A stretch of 64,000 bases of DNA from Poseidonibacter ostreae (GCF_009208055.1 NZ_WFKI01000009.1:1-64000); one strand, 5' to 3'; positions 8,165 to 16,997 are shown, counted from the stretch's first letter. Numbers and translations: made by a program. The notes: generated from the letters alone by a model not told the origin.

Positions 8165-9703
8165 ATGAGAGGACAAAAATACTTACTATTTAAAACATTT
8201 GTTCCCTTTGTACTAGGATTTTTAATAATAGGGATTACATCATTTTTATCACTTGATACAATGTACGTAAAATATCAAAATATTAGAACTCAAGAGATTA
8301 ATCATAGTATAAAAAACATCTACAAAAATAAAATTAATGATAATAATAAACTATATAAAGAACTAATACTAAATATTCAAAAAGACACTAATATTTCAAA
8401 TGCATTTTTACAACAAGATAGAAAAAAACTTTTTTTACTTACAAAAGATTTATATAAAAGACTAAATAAGAAGTTTGGAATAACTCATTTTTATTTTCAT
8501 GGTTTAGATGAAAAAATATTTTTAAGAGTGCATAATCCTAAAAAACATTCAGATACGATAAATAGATTTACTCTTAATAATTCAACACTAACAAATAAAG
8601 ACTCCTATGGCATAGAGTTTGGAATCAGTCATAATCTAACAAATAGATTTGTTTCCCCTTACTATATAAATGGCAAAATAGTAGGTTATTTGGAACTTGG
8701 CGAAGAGATTGATTATTTAACACCGTATTTATCAAATGTATTAAATGCTGAAATATTAATTGCCATTGAAAAAAATCTTATAAATTTAGAGAAATTAAAA
8801 CTTAAGAGTAATTCAAACATAAAAATAAAAGAGTATAGAGAAACAAATGATTACTATATTATTAATTCAACTATTAAATATATGAATAAAGATTTAGTTA
8901 ATCTAATTGATGGATATTTAAACCTTCAAACTACTCAAGAGAAATCTAAAAGTGAGTATCAAATCGGTGTTATGAAACTATATGATATAAAGAAGAATGA
9001 AGTAGGAAAGATTATTGCATTAACAAATTTAGAAAAAGACCAAATGTCACTTGCTAAGTATCAATTTCTTTTGTCAGTGTTTTTATTTATGATAGCCTTT
9101 GTAATAATTTCTATATACTACTTCTTTTTAGAAGATGTAACTACAAAACTAAATGAGTCTACTAAAGAGCTTATTGAATTATCTAAAATTGATCAGCTGA
9201 CAAAACTATATAATAGAAGACATTTTAATGAACAATTGCCAATTGAATTAAAAAAATCTATTAGAAATGAAAATCATGTTTCTTTCCTAATGATTGATAT
9301 AGATTCTTTTAAATTATACAACGATAACTATGGACATCTAAAAGGAGATATAGTTTTAGAAAAGATATCAAAAGTATTACTCGATTCATTGAAAAGATCA
9401 TCTGATATTGCATTTAGAATGGGAGGAGAAGAGTTTTCAATATTTATTAGTGAAGAAAAAGGTAAAACAAGTGCTCCTATAATTGCTCAAAAACTAATAG
9501 ATAGAATAAATAAATTAAATATTGAACATAAATATACTAAGAATAAAAAAGTAAGTGTTTCAATAGGAATAAGTACAAAAAAAGCATCACAAGGTCTTGA
9601 TATTGATACTTTATATAAAGAAGCTGATATAGCTTTATATGAAGCTAAAAATAGTGGTAAAAATAGACTAGTTATTTATAAAGAAAAAGCTACTTGTAAA
9701 TAA
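8165..9703 (+). CDS. Membrane diguanylate cyclase with a periplasmic Cache-type sensor
   Basis: Makes cyclic di-GMP from two GTP. Transmembrane helices at about 10-30 and 301-322 enclose a 270-residue periplasmic region that looks like a double Cache sensor (FYFHGLDEKIFLRVHNP, then GYLELGEEIDY). The cytoplasmic GGDEF domain (about 340-508) has the active-site motif GGEEF at 420-424, and an inhibitory site RSSD at 411-414, five residues upstream as in feedback-inhibited cyclases. It should therefore be active and product-inhibited. It sits alone on the plus strand between two leftward blocks of cobalamin genes. Its end overlaps the next gene's end by 14 bases. The ligand is unknown. Confidence 0.93.
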   Translation: MRGQKYLLFKTFVPFVLGFLIIGITSFLSLDTMYVKYQNIRTQEINHSIKNIYKNKINDNNKLYKELILNIQKDTNISNAFLQQDRKKLFLLTKDLYKRLNKKFGITHFYFHGLDEKIFLRVHNPKKHSDTINRFTLNNSTLTNKDSYGIEFGISHNLTNRFVSPYYINGKIVGYLELGEEIDYLTPYLSNVLNAEILIAIEKNLINLEKLKLKSNSNIKIKEYRETNDYYIINSTIKYMNKDLVNLIDGYLNLQTTQEKSKSEYQIGVMKLYDIKKNEVGKIIALTNLEKDQMSLAKYQFLLSVFLFMIAFVIISIYYFFLEDVTTKLNESTKELIELSKIDQLTKLYNRRHFNEQLPIELKKSIRNENHVSFLMIDIDSFKLYNDNYGHLKGDIVLEKISKVLLDSLKRSSDIAFRMGGEEFSIFISEEKGKTSAPIIAQKLIDRINKLNIEHKYTKNKKVSVSIGISTKKASQGLDIDTLYKEADIALYEAKNSGKNRLVIYKEKATCK

Positions 9704-10295
9704 GCTCTTTTATAATTAACTGTTTGTTTTTAAAAGGATCAATTATTGCCTCTATTTCATCAAAGGTATACTTTAAAGGAAATCCTATTTTGGATAAGGT
9801 TGCAGTTGATTCTAGTTTATAAAAAGCTTTGCCATTTACATATAATGCTTTTTTATTTGCTAGTTTTTCTTCAAGCTTAACTATTACAAATATATGTTTG
9901 GGTACAAGTACAAAATAAGCTTCATAACCTTTCATTTTTAACATTGAGATTAGAAGATTTGACTTATCATCGCAATCACCAAAGTTTTGTGTTACTACTT
10001 GTTTTGAACTTCTTGCTATGCTTTCATTTATTTTATAGGGTATTTTTGTTACAAAATCTAGCATTGATTGTACTTCACATACTTCATTTTTTTGACAATC
10101 TTTTGTTAAAAAATTTGCTAGTTTTAAAGTATAATCATCAGTTCTTACTTGGTTTACATAAGTTAAATCACCAATATCAATAAATTGTTTTTTTACTATA
10201 TAAAAGGAACTTACTATCATATATATTAAATAAATTAAGAAAATAAAAGATAGAAAAAAAGAGAAGTATTTTAAAAACTTGTTTTGAACTAACAT
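9690..10295 (-). CDS. Membrane-anchored transglutaminase-like protein in the cobalamin operon
   Basis: A 201-residue protein with one N-terminal membrane helix (about 8-34), the remainder probably periplasmic. The core resembles the transglutaminase-like/papain-fold domain: Cys108 in NFGDCDDKSNLL and His134 in VPKHIFVIV are placed as in that family's catalytic pair; the third residue is not obvious. Its start overlaps the end of cobD by seven bases, so it is the last gene of the cobT-marC-cobU-cobS-cobD unit. No role in cobalamin synthesis is known for such a protein; a peptidase or amidase activity is possible. The fold is moderately sure, the function unknown. Confidence 0.72.
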   Translation of the reverse strand: MLVQNKFLKYFSFFLSFIFLIYLIYMIVSSFYIVKKQFIDIGDLTYVNQVRTDDYTLKLANFLTKDCQKNEVCEVQSMLDFVTKIPYKINESIARSSKQVVTQNFGDCDDKSNLLISMLKMKGYEAYFVLVPKHIFVIVKLEEKLANKKALYVNGKAFYKLESTATLSKIGFPLKYTFDEIEAIIDPFKNKQLIIKELIYK

Positions 10296-11302
10296 ATCTC
10301 TTCTAATGCTTTTTTAAATATTTGTATTGAAGTTCTTGATTTTACGGCTACTCTTATATAATATTCATCTAAATAATCAAAGTTCGAACAATCACGAATC
10401 ATAATTTTATATCGTTTTAGTTTTTCTTGTAGTTCTTTTGCATTTATATTTTTTAGTTTCACTAGTATATAGTTTGCTTTACTTTGGTATATTGATTCTA
10501 CTAAAGATGTATTTTCTAAAACATTTTCTAATTCTATTCTATTTTTAATATTTATTGCTTTTGAAATTCTTTTAAAGTTGATATCATCAAGTGCTGCTTG
10601 CAAATAATTTGAATCAAAGTGTGAGAGTTTCCACATAGGTTCAAAACGTTTTAGACTATCAATATTCTTTTCATTTGAAACTATAGTTCCAACTCTAATA
10701 CCTGCACTTGAATAGAATTTTGTCATAGATTTTAAAATATATAATTTATCATATTTTTTTAAATACTTAATAGCTGAATTTCCATCACAAAAGTCTAAAA
10801 AACTTTCATCTATTAAAATAGTGCAATTTTTTTCAATCCAATAGTTTATTAAAATATCTAAATCATAATATGTTCCATCAGGAGTTGATGGATTTACAAA
10901 AATTACTAAACTTTCATCTTTTACAGGCAAACTTATATTTTCAAATCTATTAATAGTACGTAATTCATATCCAAAATTTATACATGCTTTTTTATACTCT
11001 AAATAAGCAGGTGAATAAATAGTACAATGCTTTAAATTTAAGTGTTTAAATAATGAAAATATTGCAGAACTTCCACCATTAAAAAGCTCAATTTGAGAAG
11101 GTTTTACTTTATAATTATTTGCTATTTTTTCATATAATTTATCATATATTGGATAGGCTGAAATATCAAGATTATTAAAGTCAATATTTACTTCTGGTTT
11201 TATAAAGTTTATATTTGAAGAAAGGTCAATTATCTCTTTTACTTCACAGTTTAAATCATTAGCAAAACTTTCTATTTGACCACCATGTTCATAAGTTTTC
11301 AT
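10289..11302 (-). CDS. cobD: Threonine-phosphate decarboxylase (CobD/CobC-type PLP enzyme)
   Basis: Decarboxylates L-threonine-O-3-phosphate to (R)-1-aminopropan-2-ol phosphate, the arm that CbiB attaches. It is a class I/II aminotransferase-fold protein: HGGQ near the N-terminus, LSSNINFIKP, the pyridoxal lysine in KSMTKFYSSAGIRVG, and a C-terminal Arg region (YYIRVAVKS). A longer reading frame begins at a TTG at 11368 inside cobS, but ATG 11302 gives the family N-terminus MKTYEHGG and overlaps the cobS stop as ATGA, so 11302 is chosen (337 aa). General histidinol-phosphate aminotransferases are relatives, but the neighbourhood fixes the assignment. Confidence 0.9.
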   Translation of the reverse strand: MKTYEHGGQIESFANDLNCEVKEIIDLSSNINFIKPEVNIDFNNLDISAYPIYDKLYEKIANNYKVKPSQIELFNGGSSAIFSLFKHLNLKHCTIYSPAYLEYKKACINFGYELRTINRFENISLPVKDESLVIFVNPSTPDGTYYDLDILINYWIEKNCTILIDESFLDFCDGNSAIKYLKKYDKLYILKSMTKFYSSAGIRVGTIVSNEKNIDSLKRFEPMWKLSHFDSNYLQAALDDINFKRISKAINIKNRIELENVLENTSLVESIYQSKANYILVKLKNINAKELQEKLKRYKIMIRDCSNFDYLDEYYIRVAVKSRTSIQIFKKALEEIC

Positions 11303-12045
11303 AAGATTAATGCCAATCCTATATTTAAAAGTATCAATTCTGTATGCTCTAGTGTAAAGCCTAAACAATCTCCATTTACAAAAGAGAACTTTCTATTAAG
11401 TACTTTTAATACAAAATAAAAACTTAGCATTGAAATAAATAAAAGAACTATTGCACTTGGAAGTAAATACCAGCATAAGATAACATACACCAAAGTATAT
11501 AGTTTTAGTTTGCCAACACCTGCACCTTGAAAAGCAAGTGATAAAAAGCTATCTTTACTAAATTTAAAAAATCCTAATAAATACATAAAATTTAATCTTG
11601 AAAAAACTAAAACTGTAAAAAATAGAGCATATTGTTCTTCAAATAAAACATAAGTAGAAATACCAACTTTTAATAAAACAAAACAAAAAGCATAAAGTCC
11701 GCCAATTGCACCAATAGTTGGGTCTTTCATAATCGCATAAGGATCTTTCCCTGAATATGAAGCAAACCATGCATCAACAACATCACATATTGCTTCTAAG
11801 TGTAAAAATCCATAAAGAGCTAAATATACTACAGAAGCTACAAATGCTGCATATAAAGGATTAAAGAATTCACTTAATAAAATATTTAAACCAATTACTA
11901 AACTTGCAAGTATTGCTCCTACTAAAGGAAGTAAGGCAAGAGTATATTTATAAGTATCATTATCTATTTTCATCTCTTTTACAAAAACTGGAATAATTGA
12001 AAAGTATGAAAGTGCAAAGTAAAAGGCATTTAAAACTTGTTTCAT
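11299..12045 (-). CDS. cobS: Adenosylcobinamide-GDP ribazoletransferase
   Basis: Joins alpha-ribazole (phosphate) to adenosylcobinamide-GDP, the last assembly step, in the inner membrane. It is a hydrophobic 248-residue protein with about six membrane segments. The acidic family motif is visible as HLEAICDVVDAWFAS, followed by MKDPTIGAIG. It overlaps cobU by four bases and cobD by four bases, in keeping with one translationally coupled transcript. Confidence 0.93.
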   Translation of the reverse strand: MKQVLNAFYFALSYFSIIPVFVKEMKIDNDTYKYTLALLPLVGAILASLVIGLNILLSEFFNPLYAAFVASVVYLALYGFLHLEAICDVVDAWFASYSGKDPYAIMKDPTIGAIGGLYAFCFVLLKVGISTYVLFEEQYALFFTVLVFSRLNFMYLLGFFKFSKDSFLSLAFQGAGVGKLKLYTLVYVILCWYLLPSAIVLLFISMLSFYFVLKVLNRKFSFVNGDCLGFTLEHTELILLNIGLALIL

Positions 12046-12536
12046 TTTAACTTCTTTGAAATTGAATATTTTACTTCATAAACTTCATCACAAAGCTTTA
12101 CTAACTCTTGTCCAATAAGTCCTGAAAAATCAACAAATTTCCTAGATTCACTATCAAAGGGAATTACTCCACAAGATACATCGTTTAAAACAAATACTAT
12201 ATTTGCATCTATTTTACAAATATCTTTTAACTGTTGTTTTAAATCTTCTTCAGAAAGTCCAAGATTATTAAAAAGCCACATAGAAACACAATCAACTAAA
12301 TAAGTATTGTTATCAACTATTACTTTGTTTAAATCTTTTGGCTCTTCAATTGTCAAAAATTCATCAACTCTATCTTCTAAATGTCTGTCAATTCTTGTTT
12401 GCATTGAGCTATCATTATAAGAGTTATCATATGTTGCTACATAATATGGCTTTTTATTTTTTGATAATTCAAGTGCTTTTTGTGAAGCAGCACTTGTTTT
12501 ACCTGATTTTTGTCCACCAAAATATAATACTTTCAT
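12042..12536 (-). CDS. cobU: Adenosylcobinamide kinase/adenosylcobinamide-phosphate guanylyltransferase
   Basis: Phosphorylates adenosylcobinamide and transfers GMP to it to form adenosylcobinamide-GDP, the substrate of CobS. The P-loop GGQKSGKT is at the N-terminus, the guanylylated-histidine region reads RIDRHLEDR, and the C-terminal family motif VIPFDSESRKFVDFSG is present. At 164 aa it is slightly short but complete. The start overlaps the marC stop by one base (TAATG). Confidence 0.93.
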   Translation of the reverse strand: MKVLYFGGQKSGKTSAASQKALELSKNKKPYYVATYDNSYNDSSMQTRIDRHLEDRVDEFLTIEEPKDLNKVIVDNNTYLVDCVSMWLFNNLGLSEEDLKQQLKDICKIDANIVFVLNDVSCGVIPFDSESRKFVDFSGLIGQELVKLCDEVYEVKYSISKKLK

Positions 12537-13135
12537 TATAGACCTAAAAAGTTTTTAATACCAGTAAATACAATTTGAGCAGATAAAGCTGCTAAAAATA
12601 ATCCTGTTATTTTAGAAATTACTAAAAGCCCTTGCTTTCCTATTATTTTTTCAAAGATACTTGAACTATAAAGCATAATTCCTATAACTAAAACTGCACA
12701 AACTAAGGCTAAACTTCCCATAAGCATTGAAGAAGTGTTCTCAAAAGTTCCACCCATTACAAGTAAAATACCAATAGTTCCAGGTCCAATTGTAATAGGA
12801 ATAGCAAGAGGTACGACTGCTAAATCTAAGATATCTTTATCTCCAACTTTTGCAGTTGCTTTATTTCCTTGAATTAATTCAACAGCAGATAAAAATAACA
12901 ATGCTCCAGCTCCAATTCTAAACGCATCTAAAGTTATCCCAAATACATCAAAAATATGAGTACCAAAAAACAGTAAGATTAAACTAGTCACAATTACTGA
13001 TATTGTAACTTTTATAGCTAGAGCTTTTCTCTCTTTTGCTGTTGCATCATGTGTTACTGTTAAAAAAACTGATAACACAAAAAATGGTGTCATAATAAAA
13101 AACATTTTTAAAAAAGTTGAAATAAATAATTCCAT
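12536..13135 (-). CDS. MarC-family integral membrane protein
   Basis: A 199-residue protein with about six membrane helices and the family features PLAIPITIGPGTIG and FFIMTPFF. MarC proteins have no firmly established function; the old link to multiple antibiotic resistance was withdrawn. It lies between cobT and cobU with gaps of 4 and -1 bases, so it is co-translated with the nucleotide-loop enzymes. That may hint at a membrane role near CobS and CbiB, but this is only a positional inference. Confidence 0.88.
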   Translation of the reverse strand: MELFISTFLKMFFIMTPFFVLSVFLTVTHDATAKERKALAIKVTISVIVTSLILLFFGTHIFDVFGITLDAFRIGAGALLFLSAVELIQGNKATAKVGDKDILDLAVVPLAIPITIGPGTIGILLVMGGTFENTSSMLMGSLALVCAVLVIGIMLYSSSIFEKIIGKQGLLVISKITGLFLAALSAQIVFTGIKNFLGL

Positions 13136-13139
13136 TTTA

Positions 13140-14204
13140 TTATCCTAAGAAACTTTCAATTTTTGAAGTTAACTCTTTTTTATTAACACCATTAATAGCA
13201 GCATAACATAAAGCAGCGCCACAACCAACACCCTCTTTTGCTTCACCCTCATCGTAAAGTTTTAAAGCAGGATGTAAAGAATCACTAAAATCAAAAGTTG
13301 AAGCATACGTATTTATTGGAAAATTTAATTGTTCTAAAAGTGCTTTTATATTTGAGTTTTCATCTTCATCTATCCATTTTGTTGTACAAAGTGCAATATT
13401 TGAAGAATCAATTTCTCCTTGCATGCTTTCTAATATAGAGTTAACTATTAATAAAACGGTAGCCATTTGTGTACCACCCGCAAGGATTACTTTTAAGTTT
13501 TTTGATGTACTTCCTAAAATAAATCCTGCATTAAAAATAAGCATATTATCACTTACCTTTGATAACTTTGCAAATACATCATCATCTTTTTGAACTCTTT
13601 TTAGTGCTTCATTTATTGTACTATTTTTAATATCATTGGGAACATCTTTAAAAGAGCTTGAGAAATAAGCATCGCATTTATAACCTAAAGCTTTTGCACT
13701 TGCATTCGCTGTAGTTGTTCCACTTGGAACTGATTCAGCTAAAATTACATAATCATCACTTGACTCATAGTTTGTTCCAAATTCAAGACCTTTTTGGAAA
13801 ATTTCCATTGCATTTATTTGTGCACCATCATCAATTCGTACACTTGGGTTTATTGCAAAATCATGTATTTTAAAATAGTTAAGTTGGGGTTTTACTTCTA
13901 GTCCTAAATCTAATATTTCAAGATTTGAAAAAGGTTTTAATTCGTGAACTGCTCTTGTAATTAAAGCAGGTGTTGGAACACCTTTAGGAGTTTGAGCAAT
14001 ATCTTCTAAAGATCGAACTGTTTTTAAACATAAAAATTCTGCATCTAAAGTAGGTGTTAAATATAGTTTGCCAGGAATTCCAGCTTGAGAGATATTTGGT
14101 ATTTCACAAGTTTTTGTAACACTTCCAGCTAATAAAAAAGTTGCTTTCTTACCTCTTAAGTGCTCAAGAAAATCTACACTTCCTAAAATAGTATTAAAGT
14201 TCAT
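13140..14204 (-). CDS. cobT: Nicotinate-nucleotide-dimethylbenzimidazole phosphoribosyltransferase-like protein
   Basis: Activates the lower-ligand base by transferring phosphoribose from nicotinate mononucleotide, giving alpha-ribazole phosphate. The family region ILAESVPSGTTTANASAKALG and the C-terminal EGVGCGAALCYA are visible. At 354 aa it resembles the archaeal/cyanobacterial type of this family more than the E. coli enzyme (inference from overall appearance). It heads the cobT-marC-cobU-cobS-cobD-transglutaminase run and follows dsbD by 44 bases, possibly on the same transcript. Which base it uses cannot be told from sequence. Confidence 0.88.
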   Translation of the reverse strand: MNFNTILGSVDFLEHLRGKKATFLLAGSVTKTCEIPNISQAGIPGKLYLTPTLDAEFLCLKTVRSLEDIAQTPKGVPTPALITRAVHELKPFSNLEILDLGLEVKPQLNYFKIHDFAINPSVRIDDGAQINAMEIFQKGLEFGTNYESSDDYVILAESVPSGTTTANASAKALGYKCDAYFSSSFKDVPNDIKNSTINEALKRVQKDDDVFAKLSKVSDNMLIFNAGFILGSTSKNLKVILAGGTQMATVLLIVNSILESMQGEIDSSNIALCTTKWIDEDENSNIKALLEQLNFPINTYASTFDFSDSLHPALKLYDEGEAKEGVGCGAALCYAAINGVNKKELTSKIESFLG

Positions 14205-14248
14205 TTGAACCCTTTATATAATTTTTAGGAAGTATAACAAATATGTGC

Positions 14249-15997
14249 TTATTTAAAATATTTATTTACAATTTCAAGAAAATCTTTAGGGTTTTTATAT
14301 CCTACAATTTTTGAAGCTTTTACTTCTTCATTATTTTCATTCCAAAATATTAAACCAGGAGGTCCTACTATTCCATATTTTGCTTGTAATGCTTTATCTT
14401 CATCATTGTTTTTTGTTACATCAGCTTTTAAAAGAGTAAACCCTTGAAGCTTTTTGATTACTTCTGCATCTTTAAATGTAATCTCTTCTAACTCTTTACA
14501 TGAGACACACCAGTCAGCATAAAAATCTAACATTACAGGTTTAGATGAAGCAGCAATTGCTAAATCTAACTCTTTGATATTCTTAATATAAGAAAACTTT
14601 ACAGCTTGAGTTTGAGAAACAACTCCTGAAGCATTTGTAAATTTTTCAAATGGTTTTAAAGGATTTGTAGCTCCTGAAATCGTTCCAAAAAATAAAGCAA
14701 CACCATAAAGAAATATTATTGCAGTGATTGTTTGAGCTAAAATATGCTTATATACATTTAAGTAAATTGCAGCTCCTAAAAATAAAGCAGACCATAAAAA
14801 CATAACAATACTTGCATCTAATACTCTATCTAACATCCATACGGCTATTGCTAACATTATAATACCAAATACTTTTGATACAGAATCCATCCAACCACCA
14901 GGTTTTGGCATGAACTTTCCAGCACCAAGTCCAATAAGTAATAAAGGCATTCCCATTCCAATACTTAATACAAATAAAGCAAGTCCACCAAGAACTGCAT
15001 CACCTGTTTGACCTATATAAACTAAAGCACCTGCAAGTGGAGGAGCAACACAAGGTCCAACTATAAGAGCTGATAAGAATCCCATAATTGCAATTCCAAC
15101 AACTCCTTGTTTTTCTTTTCCATCAGTTGATTTATTTATTTTATTTTGAATACTTTGAGGTAATTCAATTCTAAAGTAACCAAACATAGAAAATGCAAGA
15201 GCTACAAATACAGCTGCGAATACCGTTAATACATATGGATTTTGAAGTGCTACTTGTAAATTTGCTCCAAATAATCCTGCAATTACACCTGCTATTGTAT
15301 ATGCCATTGCCATTGCTAGTACATAAATAAGTGAAAGGAAAAACCCTCTTCCTGCTGTCATTTTCTCATTTTGAGAAGCACCAACTATTATTGAAGATAA
15401 AATTGGAATCATTGGAAAAACACAAGGTGTGAATGAAAGTAATAATCCAAAGCCAAAGAATGTAGCTAATACTAATAGCATATTTCCTGTTTTTAAAGTA
15501 TTTGCAATTGTATCTGTTTCATTTAATTCAGTATCAACAACTGAAGTATCTGTTTTAGTAGTGGATTCATTTGTACTTGTAGAGTTTAAATCTAAAGTAT
15601 ACTTATCACTCATTGGAGCATAACAAAGCCCAGCTTTTGAACATCCTTGGAACTTCACTTCTATTTCATAAGAAGAAGAATCAACTTTTGATTTTAATAA
15701 AGAGAAAGGAATTTCGATATTTTGATTATCAAAGTGAACAATAAACTCATCATACTCTACAGGTTCAGGAATATTAACTTCTTCTGTAATTTCAATTTTA
15801 GAAGGTTTAGTAATAAATACTTTTAATTTATCATCATAAAGATATATATTTTTTCCTAAATTTAAAGAAAAGATCACTTTATCATTTTGTTTTATAAACT
15901 CTTTTTTAAAAGCTTCATCTGGTTCTAAAAAATCTTGTTGTAGCTCTAGTGAAAAGGCATAAAAGCTCATAAAAAGTAGTAATAATATTTTTTTCAT
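14249..15997 (-). CDS. dsbD: Thiol:disulfide interchange protein DsbD
   Basis: Carries electrons from cytoplasmic thioredoxin across the inner membrane to periplasmic thiol proteins. It has a signal peptide (1-17), an N-terminal immunoglobulin-like domain with Cys residues in GCSKAGLCYAP, an eight-helix core with the redox cysteines in SFTPCVFPM and VGPCVAPP, and a C-terminal thioredoxin domain with DFYADWCVSCKELE. The length of 582 aa is normal. It lies just upstream of cobT; DsbD is often linked to cytochrome c maturation rather than cobalamin, so the linkage may be incidental. Confidence 0.95.
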   Translation of the reverse strand: MKKILLLLFMSFYAFSLELQQDFLEPDEAFKKEFIKQNDKVIFSLNLGKNIYLYDDKLKVFITKPSKIEITEEVNIPEPVEYDEFIVHFDNQNIEIPFSLLKSKVDSSSYEIEVKFQGCSKAGLCYAPMSDKYTLDLNSTSTNESTTKTDTSVVDTELNETDTIANTLKTGNMLLVLATFFGFGLLLSFTPCVFPMIPILSSIIVGASQNEKMTAGRGFFLSLIYVLAMAMAYTIAGVIAGLFGANLQVALQNPYVLTVFAAVFVALAFSMFGYFRIELPQSIQNKINKSTDGKEKQGVVGIAIMGFLSALIVGPCVAPPLAGALVYIGQTGDAVLGGLALFVLSIGMGMPLLLIGLGAGKFMPKPGGWMDSVSKVFGIIMLAIAVWMLDRVLDASIVMFLWSALFLGAAIYLNVYKHILAQTITAIIFLYGVALFFGTISGATNPLKPFEKFTNASGVVSQTQAVKFSYIKNIKELDLAIAASSKPVMLDFYADWCVSCKELEEITFKDAEVIKKLQGFTLLKADVTKNNDEDKALQAKYGIVGPPGLIFWNENNEEVKASKIVGYKNPKDFLEIVNKYFK

Positions 15998-16111
15998 TTA
16001 AAGTCCTATAAAATGTTTTGTCTATTATATTAAAATTTTGTAAAGAGTTTGTTAATTAATCATTTTAACAAAAACAAATATAAGATTTTATTATATATAA
16101 CTCTAAGTAAT

Positions 16112-16138
16112 TTATGTTAAAATTCTATTTTAACATAA
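16112..16138 (+). promoter_or_regulatory. Perfect 12+12 inverted repeat ending at the ribosome site of the rhodanese gene
   Basis: Arms at 16112-16123 and 16127-16138 are exact inverse complements with a 3-base centre. The right arm runs into AAGG, the ribosome site of the gene starting at 16147, and the left arm contains TTAAAAT, a likely -10 box. It could be a repressor operator or an mRNA hairpin that masks the ribosome site. Confidence 0.6.
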
Positions 16139-16146
16139 GGATAAAT

Positions 16147-16506
16147 ATGAATGAATTAGTAGATTTACAACCTAGAATAGTAGAAAAAATGATTGATGAT
16201 AATATTGTAATGATTGATGTAAGAAGAGAAGATGAATTTAAAAGAACAGGTATAATAAAAAATGCTCATCTTATGACATTTTTCGATGAATATGGAAATC
16301 ATGATATACAAAACTGGATGAAAGAGTTTGAAAAAATAGTAAGATCAAAAGATCAAACTTTTGTATTAATCTGTGCACATGCAAATAGAACAAGAACTAT
16401 AGGAAATTTCCTAATCGAGCAAGGATATAAAAATACAGCTCACTTATTTGGTGGAATGGCTTTATGGCAACAAGAATTAAGAGAAACTACTAAATATATA
16501 GTTTAG
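16147..16506 (+). CDS. Single-domain rhodanese-like sulfurtransferase, cytoplasmic
   Basis: A 119-residue single rhodanese domain without a signal peptide. The active-site loop is CAHANRTR, with the persulfide Cys in FVLICAHANR; DVRREDEF and HLFGGMALW are the other usual landmarks. An earlier ATG at 16114 lies inside the inverted repeat and has no ribosome site; the ATG at 16147 follows AAGGA and is preferred. It is convergent with, and overlaps by four bases, a paralogous gene that has lost the cysteine. The sulfur acceptor is unknown. Confidence 0.88.
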   Translation: MNELVDLQPRIVEKMIDDNIVMIDVRREDEFKRTGIIKNAHLMTFFDEYGNHDIQNWMKEFEKIVRSKDQTFVLICAHANRTRTIGNFLIEQGYKNTAHLFGGMALWQQELRETTKYIV

Positions 16507-16512
16507 TAGTTT
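16484..16512. terminator. Hairpin built from the ends of two convergent rhodanese genes
   Basis: Arms 16484-16494 and 16502-16512 are exact 11-base inverse complements with a 7-base loop. The stops of both genes (16504-16506 on +, 16503-16505 on -) are within the right arm. Bidirectional termination is inferred; flanking T runs are weak. Confidence 0.5.
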
Positions 16513-16901
16513 ATTACTTTTCTATCTGAGTCTATCCACTCATCAATTCCACCATCAAGATACATTACATTATTTATTTTCTTTTCTAATAGTTTTGCTG
16601 CTAAAGTTTTGGCAACTTCACCTTTTTTTGATATTAAAACAAAAGGTCTATTCTTATCTTTTATTAGCTTTATTAAAGTATATAACCATTTTTCTTCTTC
16701 TTTTTCATTATAAGTTAATCTATAAGAATTTGGAATAATACCAGTAGTCTTCCATTTACGTTTATCTCTAATATCTACTATTATAATATGGTTTTCGATA
16801 TAAACTTCTAATTCATCAACAATAATAGGCTTATTTTCTTTAGCATTTAAAGAAAGTAGAAGGGAAGAAAGTAAAGAGATAAAAATAAGTATTTTTTTCA
16901 T
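16503..16901 (-). CDS. Exported rhodanese-like protein lacking the catalytic cysteine
   Basis: A 132-residue protein with a signal peptide (about 1-20, MKKILIFISLL...LNA) and one rhodanese domain: VDIRDKRKWKTTGIIPNSYRL, then FVLISKKGEVAKTL where the active Cys should be, then YLDGGIDEWID. The whole protein contains no cysteine, so it cannot form a persulfide. It aligns along its length with the cytoplasmic rhodanese encoded tail to tail with it, including shared TGII, FVLI and GG positions, suggesting an old inverted duplication. A binding or redox-partner role is possible. The fold is fairly sure; the function is unknown. Confidence 0.82.
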   Translation of the reverse strand: MKKILIFISLLSSLLLSLNAKENKPIIVDELEVYIENHIIIVDIRDKRKWKTTGIIPNSYRLTYNEKEEEKWLYTLIKLIKDKNRPFVLISKKGEVAKTLAAKLLEKKINNVMYLDGGIDEWIDSDRKVINY

Positions 16902-16961
16902 GTTATCACCTTTTAAATTTTATAAAAAATTATAACTAAAAAAAGTTTCTAAAAAGTAAAC

Positions 16962-16983
16962 GTAAGAAGATAAATCTTCTTAC
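16962..16983 (-). terminator. Terminator of the small gene at 16998-17228
   Basis: Exact 10-base arms (16962-16971 and 16974-16983) with a 2-base centre, lying 15 bases past the minus-strand gene's end and followed on that strand by a T-rich run (TTTACTTTTT). Confidence 0.65.
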
Positions 16984-16997
16984 TTAAAGTATTTTAA

